Shown in pieces: positions 51,896 to 60,242 of a DNA stretch of 64,000 bases. The notes under the pieces are model-generated. The model had not been told where the DNA came from and made no database searches. It saw nothing but the letters and a program-made list of their open reading frames with translations. The first letter of the stretch is position 1; every line of letters starts with the position of its first letter. The DNA comes from Candidatus Poribacteria bacterium (GTDB lineage Bacteria > Poribacteria > WGA-4E > WGA-3G), in NCBI GenBank assembly GCA_022827885.1, contig JAJEIP010000003.1:29544-93543 (forward strand). Direction: 5' to 3'. The translations under genes were made by a program, and so were the position numbers.

Positions 51896-52750
51896 ATGTT
51901 CAAGAATTTGAGTACCGGTGCAATCGGCATCCGGGCAAATATGACAGAAGGCTTAGCCTTAGCAAAAAACTCTGGTTTTGAAGGTCTCGACCTGAACATC
52001 GACGAAGCCAGTCAAGTCGCACAAGAACACTCCGTTCAACACGTCAAAGACCTGTGGTCGGAGGCGGGTATCGCTATGGGCGGATGGGGGTTCGGTGTAA
52101 ATTGGCGGGGTCCTGAGGCGGATTACTATGCGGGTTTAGCGCAGCTCCCTGAACGCGCAGCACTCGCAGCGGAACTCGGCTGCTATCGCACAACAACTGT
52201 TGTCGGACCCGCTTCAAATGACATGACCTTTCAGGAGAATTGGGATTTTTCTGTCAAACGGCTCCGTCCTATCGCTGAGATTCTTAAAGCACACGGGCAT
52301 TCAGTCGGACTCGAGTTCATTGGACCGGCAACGAGTCGTCAAGGATCCAAGTATCTCTTCACCTACTCAATGGATGCGATGTTAGGACTTGCCGCTGCTG
52401 TTGGCACAGGAAACGTTGGACTGTTGTTCGATACATGGCACTGGTATACGTGTCGTTCCACGATGGACGATGTTCGCAAACTCTCTGTATCGGATGTCGT
52501 TTACGTCCACATCAACGACGCACCTGCTGGCATTGATCCGTACGATCAGATCGACAATATCAGATGTCTTCCCGCCGAGACTGGGGTTATCCCGCTCACC
52601 GAACTGATGCAAGTCCTGACAGAGATCGGCTATGAAGGACCCGTGACACCGGAACCGTTCAGTCAAAAGGTGAACGGCATGGAACCCGCAGATGCGGCGA
52701 AAGCGACTGCGGAATCATTGGATCAGGTGTGGGAAAACGCAGGTCTGTAG
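51896..52750 (+). CDS. Sugar phosphate isomerase/epimerase (xylose isomerase-like TIM barrel)
   Basis: A 284-residue AP endonuclease family 2-type barrel. Metal-binding positions are suggested by GFEGLDLNI (Glu), VGLEFIGPAT (Glu), LLFDTWHWY (Asp, His), YVHINDAPAG (His, Asp) and GPVTPEPFS (Glu). It isomerises or epimerises a sugar or inositol derivative. AAGGAGAAATTATTT places the start at ATG 51896; an open frame from 51824 is rejected. It follows the oxidoreductase-PhyH pair. Confidence 0.88.
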   Translation: MFKNLSTGAIGIRANMTEGLALAKNSGFEGLDLNIDEASQVAQEHSVQHVKDLWSEAGIAMGGWGFGVNWRGPEADYYAGLAQLPERAALAAELGCYRTTTVVGPASNDMTFQENWDFSVKRLRPIAEILKAHGHSVGLEFIGPATSRQGSKYLFTYSMDAMLGLAAAVGTGNVGLLFDTWHWYTCRSTMDDVRKLSVSDVVYVHINDAPAGIDPYDQIDNIRCLPAETGVIPLTELMQVLTEIGYEGPVTPEPFSQKVNGMEPADAAKATAESLDQVWENAGL

Positions 52751-52877
52751 GTCCAGTTTAAGAATTAGCGAAACCGTGGGTTGCCTACAACTGCTTGACA
52801 TGTTGAGCGGATTGTGTTAGGTTATAGATGAAGATTGAATCCATATCTGATGCCTTTTTTAGTGTAGGGAGGGGATC

Positions 52878-53768
52878 ATGGAAACAGTAAAAGACTTCGT
52901 ATTCAAGCAAAGAAAATACATGCCCGTTTTTCCTAAGGCGGCGGGTCAACCCACGGTTTATATAGAAGGCTATCCATACGAAGACGCGGAACCGATCCCA
53001 GCAACAGGATTTCACGGTGAACAGATTAATATCTTTTACGATCAACTCTCTCGCTATTTTGCAATTCATCCGGACATATACGTTGGCGTCGATAACTTCA
53101 TCTACTACCGTGAGGGGGATATGAGAAAGTGCGTGGCTCCGGATGTGTATGTCGTTTTAGGGGCTGCGAAATATCCGCTGCGTCGGAGTTTTTATACATG
53201 GTCGGAAGGTGCGGTGCCGACGACGGTCTTTGAGTTTCTCTCGGATACAACGGCATCTGAGGATCGTGAAGGCAAGATTGAAGTGTATCTCAACGATGTA
53301 GGGGTGTGCGAGTACTTCATTCATCAACCGGAGATGGAGAAGCCTGCGGAGTTCCGTGGGTGGCGGCGTGATAGTTCGGGTGGTATCGTTGAGATTCTGC
53401 CAGACGCCGACGGCGGGTTGTTCAGCGTGTCGTTAAATCTCTATTTTCGGTATGAAGATCGTCTGGAGAGCCATGTCCGCCTGTTGCGTCCATCCCTACC
53501 GGATGGCACAGTAATTACGACTTCTCTGGAGGAGGAACATCTCAGAGTAGCAGCTGAAGACCGTGCGGAAATCGCTGAAGATCGCGCAGAAGCCGCTGAA
53601 GATCGCGCAGAAGCCGCTGAAGATCGCGCAGAAGCCGCTGAAGACCGTGCGGAAATCGCTGAAGATCGTGCGGAAGCCGCAGCAGCCCTCGCTGCAGCGG
53701 AGGCACAACGGCGACGGGAAATAGAAGATGAACTCGAACATCTCCGTCGACAAATCGCCAACCGCTGA
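52878..53768 (+). CDS. Uma2 family (DUF820) protein with C-terminal heptad repeats
   Basis: A 296-residue protein. Residues about 1-205 are a Uma2 PD-(D/E)xK domain (CVAPDVYVVLG, TTVFEFLSDTT, KIEVYLNDVGVCEYFI). After EEEHLRVA come six exact seven-residue units AEDRAE(I/A) and then AAAALAAAEAQRRREIEDELEHLRRQIANR, a continuous charged coiled coil. This is unlike the 22667 Uma2 gene. GGGAGG precedes the ATG. The coil may mediate oligomerisation. Function of the nuclease-like domain is not established. Confidence 0.83.
   Translation: METVKDFVFKQRKYMPVFPKAAGQPTVYIEGYPYEDAEPIPATGFHGEQINIFYDQLSRYFAIHPDIYVGVDNFIYYREGDMRKCVAPDVYVVLGAAKYPLRRSFYTWSEGAVPTTVFEFLSDTTASEDREGKIEVYLNDVGVCEYFIHQPEMEKPAEFRGWRRDSSGGIVEILPDADGGLFSVSLNLYFRYEDRLESHVRLLRPSLPDGTVITTSLEEEHLRVAAEDRAEIAEDRAEAAEDRAEAAEDRAEAAEDRAEIAEDRAEAAAALAAAEAQRRREIEDELEHLRRQIANR
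53553..53678 (+). repeat. Six 21-bp tandem repeats in the Uma2 coiled coil
   Basis: Units of GCTGAAGATCGCGCAGAAGCC type, six in a row with only third-base and Ile/Ala changes, encoding the heptad AEDRAEA. The near-identity of the middle three units suggests recent slippage expansion. Confidence 0.88.
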
Positions 53769-53814
53769 TCCCTCACCCCGAAACAATTATGGGCTTTACG
53801 ATAAGAAAGCAAGT

Positions 53815-53937
53815 AGGACTTACGTATGCCGCTTGTTTGTAGCATAACCTGTTAGGTTGTGTTTCCACGAGACTGTCAGTGTTTTTTCTCGTTCTCTCTC
53901 TCACCGTGCGTACTGTGGTCAAAACTGCGTAAGTCCT
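53815..53937. mobile_element. MITE-like element C, copy 2 (opposite orientation to copy 1)
   Basis: 123 bp with ends AGGACTTACGTA and TGCGTAAGTCCT. The interior is the reverse complement of 39434-39552 with substitutions and small indels (GCATAACCTGTTAGGTTGTG; CTGTCAGTGTTTTTTCTC; CTGTGGTCAAAACTGCG). Confidence 0.82.
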
Positions 53938-53963
53938 GCGTAAATACAGGAGAGTGACTTGAC

Positions 53964-54770
53964 GTGCAACTCATCAATAAAGAGAGCATCCTCGCGATGA
54001 CCCACTTATGGGAAGGCGATCGGTTCCCGGACGGACGGCCCCGTGTCTCGGACGATATCCTTCAACGGATGAAAGCCATCAGTATCGAGCAGGCGTGGGG
54101 TGTCCTGCACGGCAACGACTATAAGCTCCAATTCGCTGGCGATTGGATGAATCTTCATCCGGATCGGGTCCTTGTCGGTAGAGCCGTGACATGCGCCTTT
54201 GTGCCGATCCGCCCCGACTTCAACGGTGCCATCTCTACGCAAGGCGAAAAAGAGGGACGTGTCGGAGGTCAAAATTCATGGGTGATCGATACACTCGTCC
54301 GCGATGATGTTATCGTTGTTGACCTCTTCGGCAAAGTGAAGGACGGGACCTTCGCCGGAGACAATCTTGGCAATTCTATCTATGCGAAAACAGGCACCGG
54401 CATGGTCATTGACGGCGGCATCCGGGACCTGGATGGCATCTACGAACTCCCCGATTTTTCGACGTTCGTGCGCGGCGTAGACCCGACAGGCATTGCGAAC
54501 GTCACACTTACCGGTATCAACATCCCCATCCGTATTGCGGAAGCGACAGTTTTACCGGGAGATGTGGTCTTAGGGAGGCGTGGTGGGGTTATCTTTATTC
54601 CGCCGCACTTCGCGCAACAGGTTGTTGAGCAAGGCGAGGAGGTGGCACTCCGCGATCGGTTCGGGCATCAACGGCTACGCGAGGGTGTGTACACGCCAGG
54701 GGAAATCGACCGAAAATGGTCGGAGGAGATTGAGGCAGACTTTTCGGAATGGCGTGAAAATCAGAAGTAA
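53964..54770 (+). CDS. RraA-like/demethylmenaquinone methyltransferase-fold family protein
   Basis: A 268-residue protein of the RraA/HMG aldolase family. It has RVLVGRAVTCAF, the glycine-rich GDNLGNSIYAKTGTGMVIDGGIRD (with the Arg-Asp used for metal and pyruvate binding in HMG/CHA aldolases) and LPGDVVLGRRGGVIFIPP. The usual members cleave 4-hydroxy-4-methyl-2-oxoglutarate or oxaloacetate; some only bind RNase E. The aldolase activity is plausible here, as the Arg-Asp pair is present. It starts at GTG 53964 with GGAG 11 nt upstream. N-terminal 70 residues are longer than in RraA. Confidence 0.78.
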   Translation: MQLINKESILAMTHLWEGDRFPDGRPRVSDDILQRMKAISIEQAWGVLHGNDYKLQFAGDWMNLHPDRVLVGRAVTCAFVPIRPDFNGAISTQGEKEGRVGGQNSWVIDTLVRDDVIVVDLFGKVKDGTFAGDNLGNSIYAKTGTGMVIDGGIRDLDGIYELPDFSTFVRGVDPTGIANVTLTGINIPIRIAEATVLPGDVVLGRRGGVIFIPPHFAQQVVEQGEEVALRDRFGHQRLREGVYTPGEIDRKWSEEIEADFSEWRENQK

Positions 54771-54842
54771 GAATGAACGAAAGTAACCCTCCACTGTAGT
54801 GGATACTTGAAAACAGATTGATATGTTACCTATATCAAAAAT

Positions 54843-54871
54843 TTGACTTTTTGCGGTGTTTATGGTATACT
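54843..54871 (+). promoter_or_regulatory. Predicted sigma70-type promoter for the cysteine cluster
   Basis: TTGACT (54843-54848), a 17-nt spacer and TATACT (54866-54871), about 80 nt upstream of the cysteine synthase ATG at 54951. The leader shows no riboswitch I recognise. Confidence 0.65.
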
Positions 54872-54950
54872 TTAAAGTGAAATTTTTTAGGCTATTACGC
54901 TTAAAATAGGGGTGTGGCAGCGGTATCGTGTGTTGTTACCCGCCGGAAAA

Positions 54951-55901
54951 ATGAGAATCGCAAAAAATCTGACAGACCTCATCGGGAATACACCAACGAT
55001 TCGTCTGAATGCCTTGCCCGGTAAGGACGATGCGACTATCTTCGCGAAATTGGAGGCATATAATCCGGGGGGCAGCATCAAGGACAGGATTAGTTATGCG
55101 ATGGTCGTTGATGCCGAAGAACGCGGTATCCTCAGAAAAGGAGATACCATCGTTGAGCCTACCGCGGGTAACACAGGTTTGGGACTCTCTATCGTCGGTA
55201 TCGCGAGAGGGTATCCTGTCACTTTGACGATGCCCGAAAACGTCAGTCGTGAAAAATACGAATTGCTTTCCGCCTTCGGTGCGAAAATTGTGCTAACCCC
55301 CGAACACGGGGGTATGGCAAGCGCCATCTGGGAGGCAGAAGAGATTATCAGACGGCACTCACGACACTATATGCCGAACCAGTTCACGAATCCTGCGAAC
55401 CCAGAGATCCATCGGCGTACGACTGCAGTCGAAATTCTCAAAGCCATCGGTAGCAACATCGATTTCTTTGTGACTGGGGTTGGAACAGGCGGCACATTGA
55501 CGGGTGTTGGGGAAGTGCTGAAGACGGAATGTCCGCAGGCGAAGGTTGTCGCAGTGGAGCCGCGGGTTTCAGCCGTGCTTTCCGGGGGTCCTTCGAATCC
55601 GACGCGAATTGATGGTCTCGGCGCCGGAATGATCCCCGAAGTGCTCAATATAGATGTCATTGATGAAGTCATCACAGTCTCGGAAGAAGAAGCGTATCAA
55701 ACGATGAAATCCATTTCAACGAGTGAGGGTCTGTTAGTCGGTATGTCGTCGGGTGCGAATGTCTACGCTGCCTTACAGGTTGCAAAAGATCAAGGACCGG
55801 ATAAAACTGTCGTTACGATTCTCCCCGACACAGGGGAACGTTATTTCAGTTTGAGCCGTTACTTTGAAATCGAATCGGACATCATGGCGGCACTCCCTTA
55901 A
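54951..55901 (+). CDS. Cysteine synthase family protein (CysK/CysM)
   Basis: A 316-residue PLP-dependent beta-replacement enzyme. The PLP lysine is Lys44 in GGSIKDRISYA. The cofactor and substrate loops are EPTAGNTGLGLS and GVGTGGTLTGVGE, with SSGANVYAA near the C-terminus. It forms cysteine from O-acetylserine or O-phosphoserine. Because a CysO-like carrier and a JAMM protease follow, it may use protein-bound thiocarboxylate (as CysM of Mycobacterium does) rather than free sulfide. The start at 54951 follows GGAAAA; an upstream in-frame ATG at 54912 is rejected. Confidence 0.9.
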   Translation: MRIAKNLTDLIGNTPTIRLNALPGKDDATIFAKLEAYNPGGSIKDRISYAMVVDAEERGILRKGDTIVEPTAGNTGLGLSIVGIARGYPVTLTMPENVSREKYELLSAFGAKIVLTPEHGGMASAIWEAEEIIRRHSRHYMPNQFTNPANPEIHRRTTAVEILKAIGSNIDFFVTGVGTGGTLTGVGEVLKTECPQAKVVAVEPRVSAVLSGGPSNPTRIDGLGAGMIPEVLNIDVIDEVITVSEEEAYQTMKSISTSEGLLVGMSSGANVYAALQVAKDQGPDKTVVTILPDTGERYFSLSRYFEIESDIMAALP

Positions 55902-55966
55902 ATCGTTCCAATTGCAACTGGATAAAACACTAACTTTGTATGTCCTAAAGGGTAATTAAAGAAAAA

Positions 55967-56713
55967 TTGAATTATTCAGTAGACGATGCCCTCTGTCAAG
56001 AAATTGCCTTGATGGAGGCCCCTCAAGAAATCCTTTTCTCTCTGTTTAAGCGATTCAAAGAACGCGCTGCAATCGTCACGAGTGGACAACTTTCCGGTAT
56101 GGTGCTGATTCACCTCGCCGCTGAGAACCAATTGCCGTTCCGAGTCTGTACGCTTGACACACTTCGACTCTTCCCCGAGACGTACGCTTTCCTTGAACAG
56201 GTGGAAGCGCGTTATGGTATCCAGATTGAACAGATCCAACCCGATCCCGAAGAAGTCCATCAAATGGTGACGGCACATGGGGAATATCTGTTTTTTGACG
56301 GTAAAGCGAAGCAGGAATACTGTTGTCACATCCGAAAAGTGCGTCCGATGCAACGGCTCTTGGAAACATTGGATGTCTGGATAACAGGTTTACGGCGAGA
56401 TCAGTCGGATGCGAGACAACAACTTCGAAGATCAGAAATTATATCCTCAACGAAACATCCGGTGCTTAAAGTGAATCCGCTTATTCAGTGGACAACGGAT
56501 GAGGTGTGGCAGTTTGTCCGTGACAACGAAATTCCGGTGAATCCGTTGCTCGAAGCGGATGCGCAAGGTCATTATTATGAATCGCTGGGGTGTGTCATTT
56601 GCACAACACCTATAAAGCCAGGTGAATCGAAACGCGCGGGACGCTGGCGTTGGCAGAACGCACCCGCTTCAGAAGAAGATACCAAAGAGTGTGGACTCCA
56701 CTACTCGATTTAA
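55967..56713 (+). CDS. cysH: Adenylyl/phosphoadenylyl-sulfate reductase
   Basis: A 248-residue assimilatory APS/PAPS reductase. The PP-loop-like core has IVTSGQLSGMVLIH and CTLDTLRLFPETY. The cysteine pairs YCCHIRK and CVIC are those that bind a [4Fe-4S] cluster, indicating the APS-type enzyme. The C-terminal ECGLHYSI carries the catalytic cysteine. It reduces activated sulfate to sulfite with thioredoxin. The open frame starts at TTG 55967 with no strong Shine-Dalgarno; a later ATG at residue 16 is possible. It is 65 nt downstream of cysteine synthase. Confidence 0.9.
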   Translation: MNYSVDDALCQEIALMEAPQEILFSLFKRFKERAAIVTSGQLSGMVLIHLAAENQLPFRVCTLDTLRLFPETYAFLEQVEARYGIQIEQIQPDPEEVHQMVTAHGEYLFFDGKAKQEYCCHIRKVRPMQRLLETLDVWITGLRRDQSDARQQLRRSEIISSTKHPVLKVNPLIQWTTDEVWQFVRDNEIPVNPLLEADAQGHYYESLGCVICTTPIKPGESKRAGRWRWQNAPASEEDTKECGLHYSI

Positions 56714-56740
56714 CTGATCGAACCCCAAGATAAAATTAAT

Positions 56741-56830
56741 AGGACTTACGCAAAATGACCAAATTTCACCTATTTTCACGGGATTCGGTGCGGTTAGAAA
56801 CCGCACCTACCGGGGGAGTGCGTAAGTTCT
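56741..56830. mobile_element. Short MITE-like element with AGGACTTACGCA ends
   Basis: 90 bp between TA dinucleotides with terminal inverted repeats AGGACTTACGCA and TGCGTAAGTTCT. The interior has a GCGGTTAGAAACCGC hairpin. It shares only its ends with the copies at 39434 and 53815, so it is a separate, shorter family member. It lies between cysH and the carrier gene. Confidence 0.75.
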
Positions 56831-56855
56831 AATTAAAAAGGAGAAAATTTATTCC

Positions 56856-57137
56856 ATGTCTGTAACAGTCCGTATTCCAACCCCGCTGAGACGCTTGACG
56901 CAAAACTTGGCAGAGGTTGAAGCAGAAGGTGCCAATATTGAAGGCATCATTGATAACCTTGAAGTCAACTATCCAGGGATGAAAGAACGTCTCTGTGATG
57001 ACGGCGGCAATATCCGTCGGTTTGTAAACATTTACCTTAACGATGAAGATATCCGCTTCCTCGATGGAAAAGCGACCGCTGTCGAAGATGATGCCGAAAT
57101 CTCAATTATTCCAGCGATCGCTGGCGGACTTTTTTAA
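56856..57137 (+). CDS. ThiS/MoaD-like sulfur-carrier protein (CysO-type) ending GGLF
   Basis: A 93-residue beta-grasp protein. It has VRIPTPLRRLTQ near the N-terminus, then GNIRRFVNIYLNDEDIRFLDG and the C-terminal ISIIPAIAGG followed by Leu-Phe. CysO/MoaD/ThiS carriers normally end in Gly-Gly, where sulfur is attached. Here two extra residues would have to be removed first. A JAMM protease gene lies 185 nt downstream and a cysteine synthase lies upstream. AAGGAG precedes the ATG. The stop is followed by a degenerate family B repeat end (TTTTTTAATTACTTGCTTCTG), so the Leu-Phe tail may have come from that insertion. Confidence 0.85.
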   Translation: MSVTVRIPTPLRRLTQNLAEVEAEGANIEGIIDNLEVNYPGMKERLCDDGGNIRRFVNIYLNDEDIRFLDGKATAVEDDAEISIIPAIAGGLF

Positions 57138-57322
57138 TTACTTGCTTCTGAGCTGCTGCGTCCGATTGCTTCGCAGTGAGAATGCAGATATAAAATTGGT
57201 AAAGGACCTTTCATAATCCAACGTAAGTTTCTTAACAATTTTAGAGAATCAACACAGAATGCGCGTATGGCATTCCGTGAGGATGGACAACGGACACTTC
57301 ACTCAGACACAATCGTTAAAAA

Positions 57323-57787
57323 ATGGTAACTTTGAAGCAAGAAACCCTCAGCGAGATTTGTGACCACGCGAAATCGGCGTTTCCCAATGAATGTTGCGGT
57401 GTCATTCTGGGAACCGAAACGCAAGAATTCGTTCGGAAATGCCGGAACATACAGAATCAACTGCATCAGGAAGACCCAGACACATATCCACGCGATGCCC
57501 GCACAGCCTACGTCATACATCCCGATGATTTAATCGCCGTCCACAAAGAGGCTGACACCCAGCAACGGCACATTAAGGCGTTCTACCACTCACATCCAAA
57601 TCACGAGGCGTATTTCTCGGAAAAAGACAAAGCAGATGCAATCGTATGGGATGAACCCGCCTATCCGGGTGCCACATATCTGGTTATCTCCGTTTACGAT
57701 ACCGAAATACGGGCAGTAAAGGCTTTCGCGTGGGATGAAACAGCAAAAGATTTTACCGAGGTTGACGGTCCACTTGAAGAAACCTAA
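57323..57787 (+). CDS. JAMM/MPN metalloprotease (Mec-like)
   Basis: A 154-residue zinc protease of the JAB1/MPN+ group. All JAMM residues are seen: Glu23 in NECCGVILG, His89 and His91 in YHSHP, Ser99 and Asp102 in YFSEKDKAD. In Mycobacterium, Mec cleaves cysteine from the CysO adduct; in Wolinella and Pseudomonas, JAMM enzymes trim the carrier tail to expose Gly-Gly (known). Either job fits here. No clear Shine-Dalgarno. The 185-nt spacer upstream of this gene shows only the repeat remnant. Confidence 0.9.
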   Translation: MVTLKQETLSEICDHAKSAFPNECCGVILGTETQEFVRKCRNIQNQLHQEDPDTYPRDARTAYVIHPDDLIAVHKEADTQQRHIKAFYHSHPNHEAYFSEKDKADAIVWDEPAYPGATYLVISVYDTEIRAVKAFAWDETAKDFTEVDGPLEET

Positions 57788-57834
57788 CACGGTAGAAGGA
57801 ATCTTCCAAACACGACCCCATTGAGGCGAGAATC

Positions 57835-60129
57835 ATGCAACGCTTGCGAGACCTTTTGGTGCGGCTTGCAAACAAAAGTCAGCAATTGATGCCGGACATG
57901 CGCGTTGTTAAAGCTTCTCCCCTCCGCGCTTACATTGGACTTATCGCCTTTTCTGCTGCTTCCGTTGCAATCGGCTTAGGAATAACCCTCCAGAAATACA
58001 CTGTTTTTGAATATCACTCAAATTCCGATGTCGTCGGCTGGCTCAGTGTTCATGAATATCCGAAACAACAGGAATACTTTTTCTATCTGTTGGCACTGCT
58101 GGGCATTCCAGCGGCAATATACCTGTACTGGCTCGGATGGTGTATCTACTCGCGCTGGTGTGCAGAACGAACCGCCCAACCGATAGCGCGTGTGCTGAAA
58201 GCAAACGCGTTAGCATCCATCCCGTTATGGCTCTGTTGGTTACAGGTCTACCACATCGGTCAGAGCACACTAACAGGTTTACTCCTACCGATTGGTTTAT
58301 CCATTTCGCTTAAAGCGGTGTTGTTGTCCAAGCGGTACTTCCCTACGCTGTGGAATTCAGATGTTTCCGATGATACAAGCGAGGGTGCTGCGGAAAAGGA
58401 CTTGAAATCTCCACCCCCACTGAACGAACCGCAAGGTATAATTAAAAAGCGGGGTGGACTTGAATACATTATCCTCCCGATCTTCATCTATCTCCTTACC
58501 TACTCTGGAGACATCCACGGCAAAATAGATTTGTTCCACGAAGGTGAACGGCTGGCGCCTCTCAATGAGATGCTGCACGGTGCGGTGCCGTTTCGGGACA
58601 TCTATATCCAGCACGGACTCTTCCAAAATGTTTATTTGGCATGGTTTGGTAGTCAACTCTTTGAACCGACCCTGTTCGGTGTGCGTTCAATGGAGGATAT
58701 ACTGGATCCACTCGGCTATGTTGCACTCTATGTGCTTGGTTTGCAAGTATTCCGTGGTAGATTCTTGACCGCTTTCATCTGCGTACTGATTGCCTCTGGA
58801 ACGGAATTTTGGGTAACTGCGCGGCACAGCCTCGGTTTAATTAGTTTCGCCTTCGTAGCGAATTCCCTGACGCACTTCCACAGGACTCGCACCAACAAGG
58901 TCCCTACTTATGTCTGGAGACTGCTCCTCGCTGGACTCTCCACGAGTTTGGCGTTCTGGTATAGCACTGAAATTGGGCTTTATACACTCGGTGCGATCGG
59001 ATTGTTCCTTGTGATATATGTGTTCCAAGGCGGCTTTGGCACAGAAAGTGGAAGCAGACAAACGGAGCGGGGAAAAAACATGAGAGAATACCTGCCCCCT
59101 TTAATCAGTTACGGCTGCGGGGTGCTGTTAGGTTTTTTCTCAGTAGGCATCTATTTTCTATTCCATGGCGCCTTAGATGATGTCATCTGGAATTCCTATA
59201 TCCAGTGTCGTTATCAACTTGCAACGTGGGGACTTGCCTTTCCATCTCTATCTGAAACACTTACACTATTGTCAACGGATGGATGGCGTGTTTTCGTCTT
59301 AAGTGACGGTTTTCGATGGTATCTGCCTGTCTGTATCTTCTTGATTGTCGCGGCGTACTTGACATATCGATGCTTATGTGGGACTGTATCGGAACCGAAC
59401 GCGATGAAACTCCTACTCCTCCTGCTCGGTGGTATCGCCTTCTTCCGAACTGCATTGGGACGTTCAGATGATGGACATCTGATTTACGGCGCAACTTTTT
59501 TATGGCTGCTCTGTCTGTTTCCATTAGAAGGTGGCATTTTCAAAATGTTCCGCGCGTGTCTATCGTTTTTAAGGGGTAACGGACATTGGCTGCACGCCTT
59601 GAAAGCCGCATGGGTCCTGATTCCGACAGTAATATTCTGCTGGTATGTTGGGGAAATCCATCAGCCGCTGGTGGGTTTTCATGAGAAATGGCAAAGGCTG
59701 CGTCAGAATCCGTTCAAAGAACGCGTCGTAACGTCGGAATTAGCGCGCGCAGGAAAGGTGAACATTCCGAACGATCAGGTCGAACAGGTTCAAAAGGTGG
59801 TCGCTTATATTCAGGAAAACACAGCAGAGAACGAAAAGATTTTCGATTTTACGAGTCAGGGTGCCTACTACTTCTTCGCAAACCGACTCAGCGTTACCCG
59901 ATTCCATCAAGCCTCGTATGCCTCGACCCCTGGAATGCAGCAAGAAGTTATCTCAGCACTTGAAAGAGACAAAACGCGTTTAGTGATCTTTAAAACGGGA
60001 GGTTGGTTCGATGCCGTTGACGATATCCCCGTCGAAGAACGGCATCCGTTGATTGCAGCATACCTACAAGCGAACTATGCGCTGGCGGTGAACATTAATG
60101 ATACAGAGATTCTGCTGCGAATTTTTTAA
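57835..60129 (+). CDS. Polytopic membrane protein, probable GT-C type glycosyltransferase
   Basis: A 764-residue membrane protein with about 12 hydrophobic segments and a C-terminal soluble domain (about 640-764, VEQVQKVVAYIQENTAENEKIFDF...NDTEILLRIF). The layout and the acidic DIYIQHGLFQNVY in the first long loop resemble GT-C/PMT-type lipid-linked sugar transferases; no motif proves it. GAGGCGAGAATC precedes the ATG. Between membrane segments, around residues 191-205, LNEPQGIIKKRGG is encoded by the translated tail of a family A repeat, which is otherwise found at N-termini and leaders. Confidence 0.65.
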   Translation: MQRLRDLLVRLANKSQQLMPDMRVVKASPLRAYIGLIAFSAASVAIGLGITLQKYTVFEYHSNSDVVGWLSVHEYPKQQEYFFYLLALLGIPAAIYLYWLGWCIYSRWCAERTAQPIARVLKANALASIPLWLCWLQVYHIGQSTLTGLLLPIGLSISLKAVLLSKRYFPTLWNSDVSDDTSEGAAEKDLKSPPPLNEPQGIIKKRGGLEYIILPIFIYLLTYSGDIHGKIDLFHEGERLAPLNEMLHGAVPFRDIYIQHGLFQNVYLAWFGSQLFEPTLFGVRSMEDILDPLGYVALYVLGLQVFRGRFLTAFICVLIASGTEFWVTARHSLGLISFAFVANSLTHFHRTRTNKVPTYVWRLLLAGLSTSLAFWYSTEIGLYTLGAIGLFLVIYVFQGGFGTESGSRQTERGKNMREYLPPLISYGCGVLLGFFSVGIYFLFHGALDDVIWNSYIQCRYQLATWGLAFPSLSETLTLLSTDGWRVFVLSDGFRWYLPVCIFLIVAAYLTYRCLCGTVSEPNAMKLLLLLLGGIAFFRTALGRSDDGHLIYGATFLWLLCLFPLEGGIFKMFRACLSFLRGNGHWLHALKAAWVLIPTVIFCWYVGEIHQPLVGFHEKWQRLRQNPFKERVVTSELARAGKVNIPNDQVEQVQKVVAYIQENTAENEKIFDFTSQGAYYFFANRLSVTRFHQASYASTPGMQQEVISALERDKTRLVIFKTGGWFDAVDDIPVEERHPLIAAYLQANYALAVNINDTEILLRIF
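58405..58448 (+). repeat. Family A repeat, truncated copy 5, inside a coding region
   Basis: CTGAACGAACCGCAAGG and TATAATTAAAAA match the gene-proximal end of the family A repeat. In frame it gives NEPQGIIKK. Only the end of the element is present, in the sense direction of the gene. Confidence 0.7.
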
Positions 60130-60186
60130 ACTGGCGCCAAGCGAGAAAGAAAAAAATCGTTTAACAACGTTCTCACTATAAAATCC

Positions 60187-60209
60187 GCAAGCCGCCGATG
60201 TTGGCTTGC
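60187..60209. terminator. Possible bidirectional terminator hairpin
   Basis: GCAAGCC (60187-60193) and GGCTTGC (60203-60209) form a 7-bp stem with a 9-nt loop between convergent genes. A short GGATTTTAT follows on the minus strand only. No long T-run. Confidence 0.35.
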
Positions 60210-60242
60210 TAACAGCATTCCTCGTCCCAAGAAGCATTTCGT

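Noticed and set aside
53553..53678. Short direct repeats as a CRISPR array
   Set aside because: Units are adjacent without spacers and are translated as heptads.
53441..53845. Antisense frame rich in Ser, Ala and Arg over the Uma2 coiled coil
   Set aside because: It only mirrors the 21-bp repeats of the sense gene.
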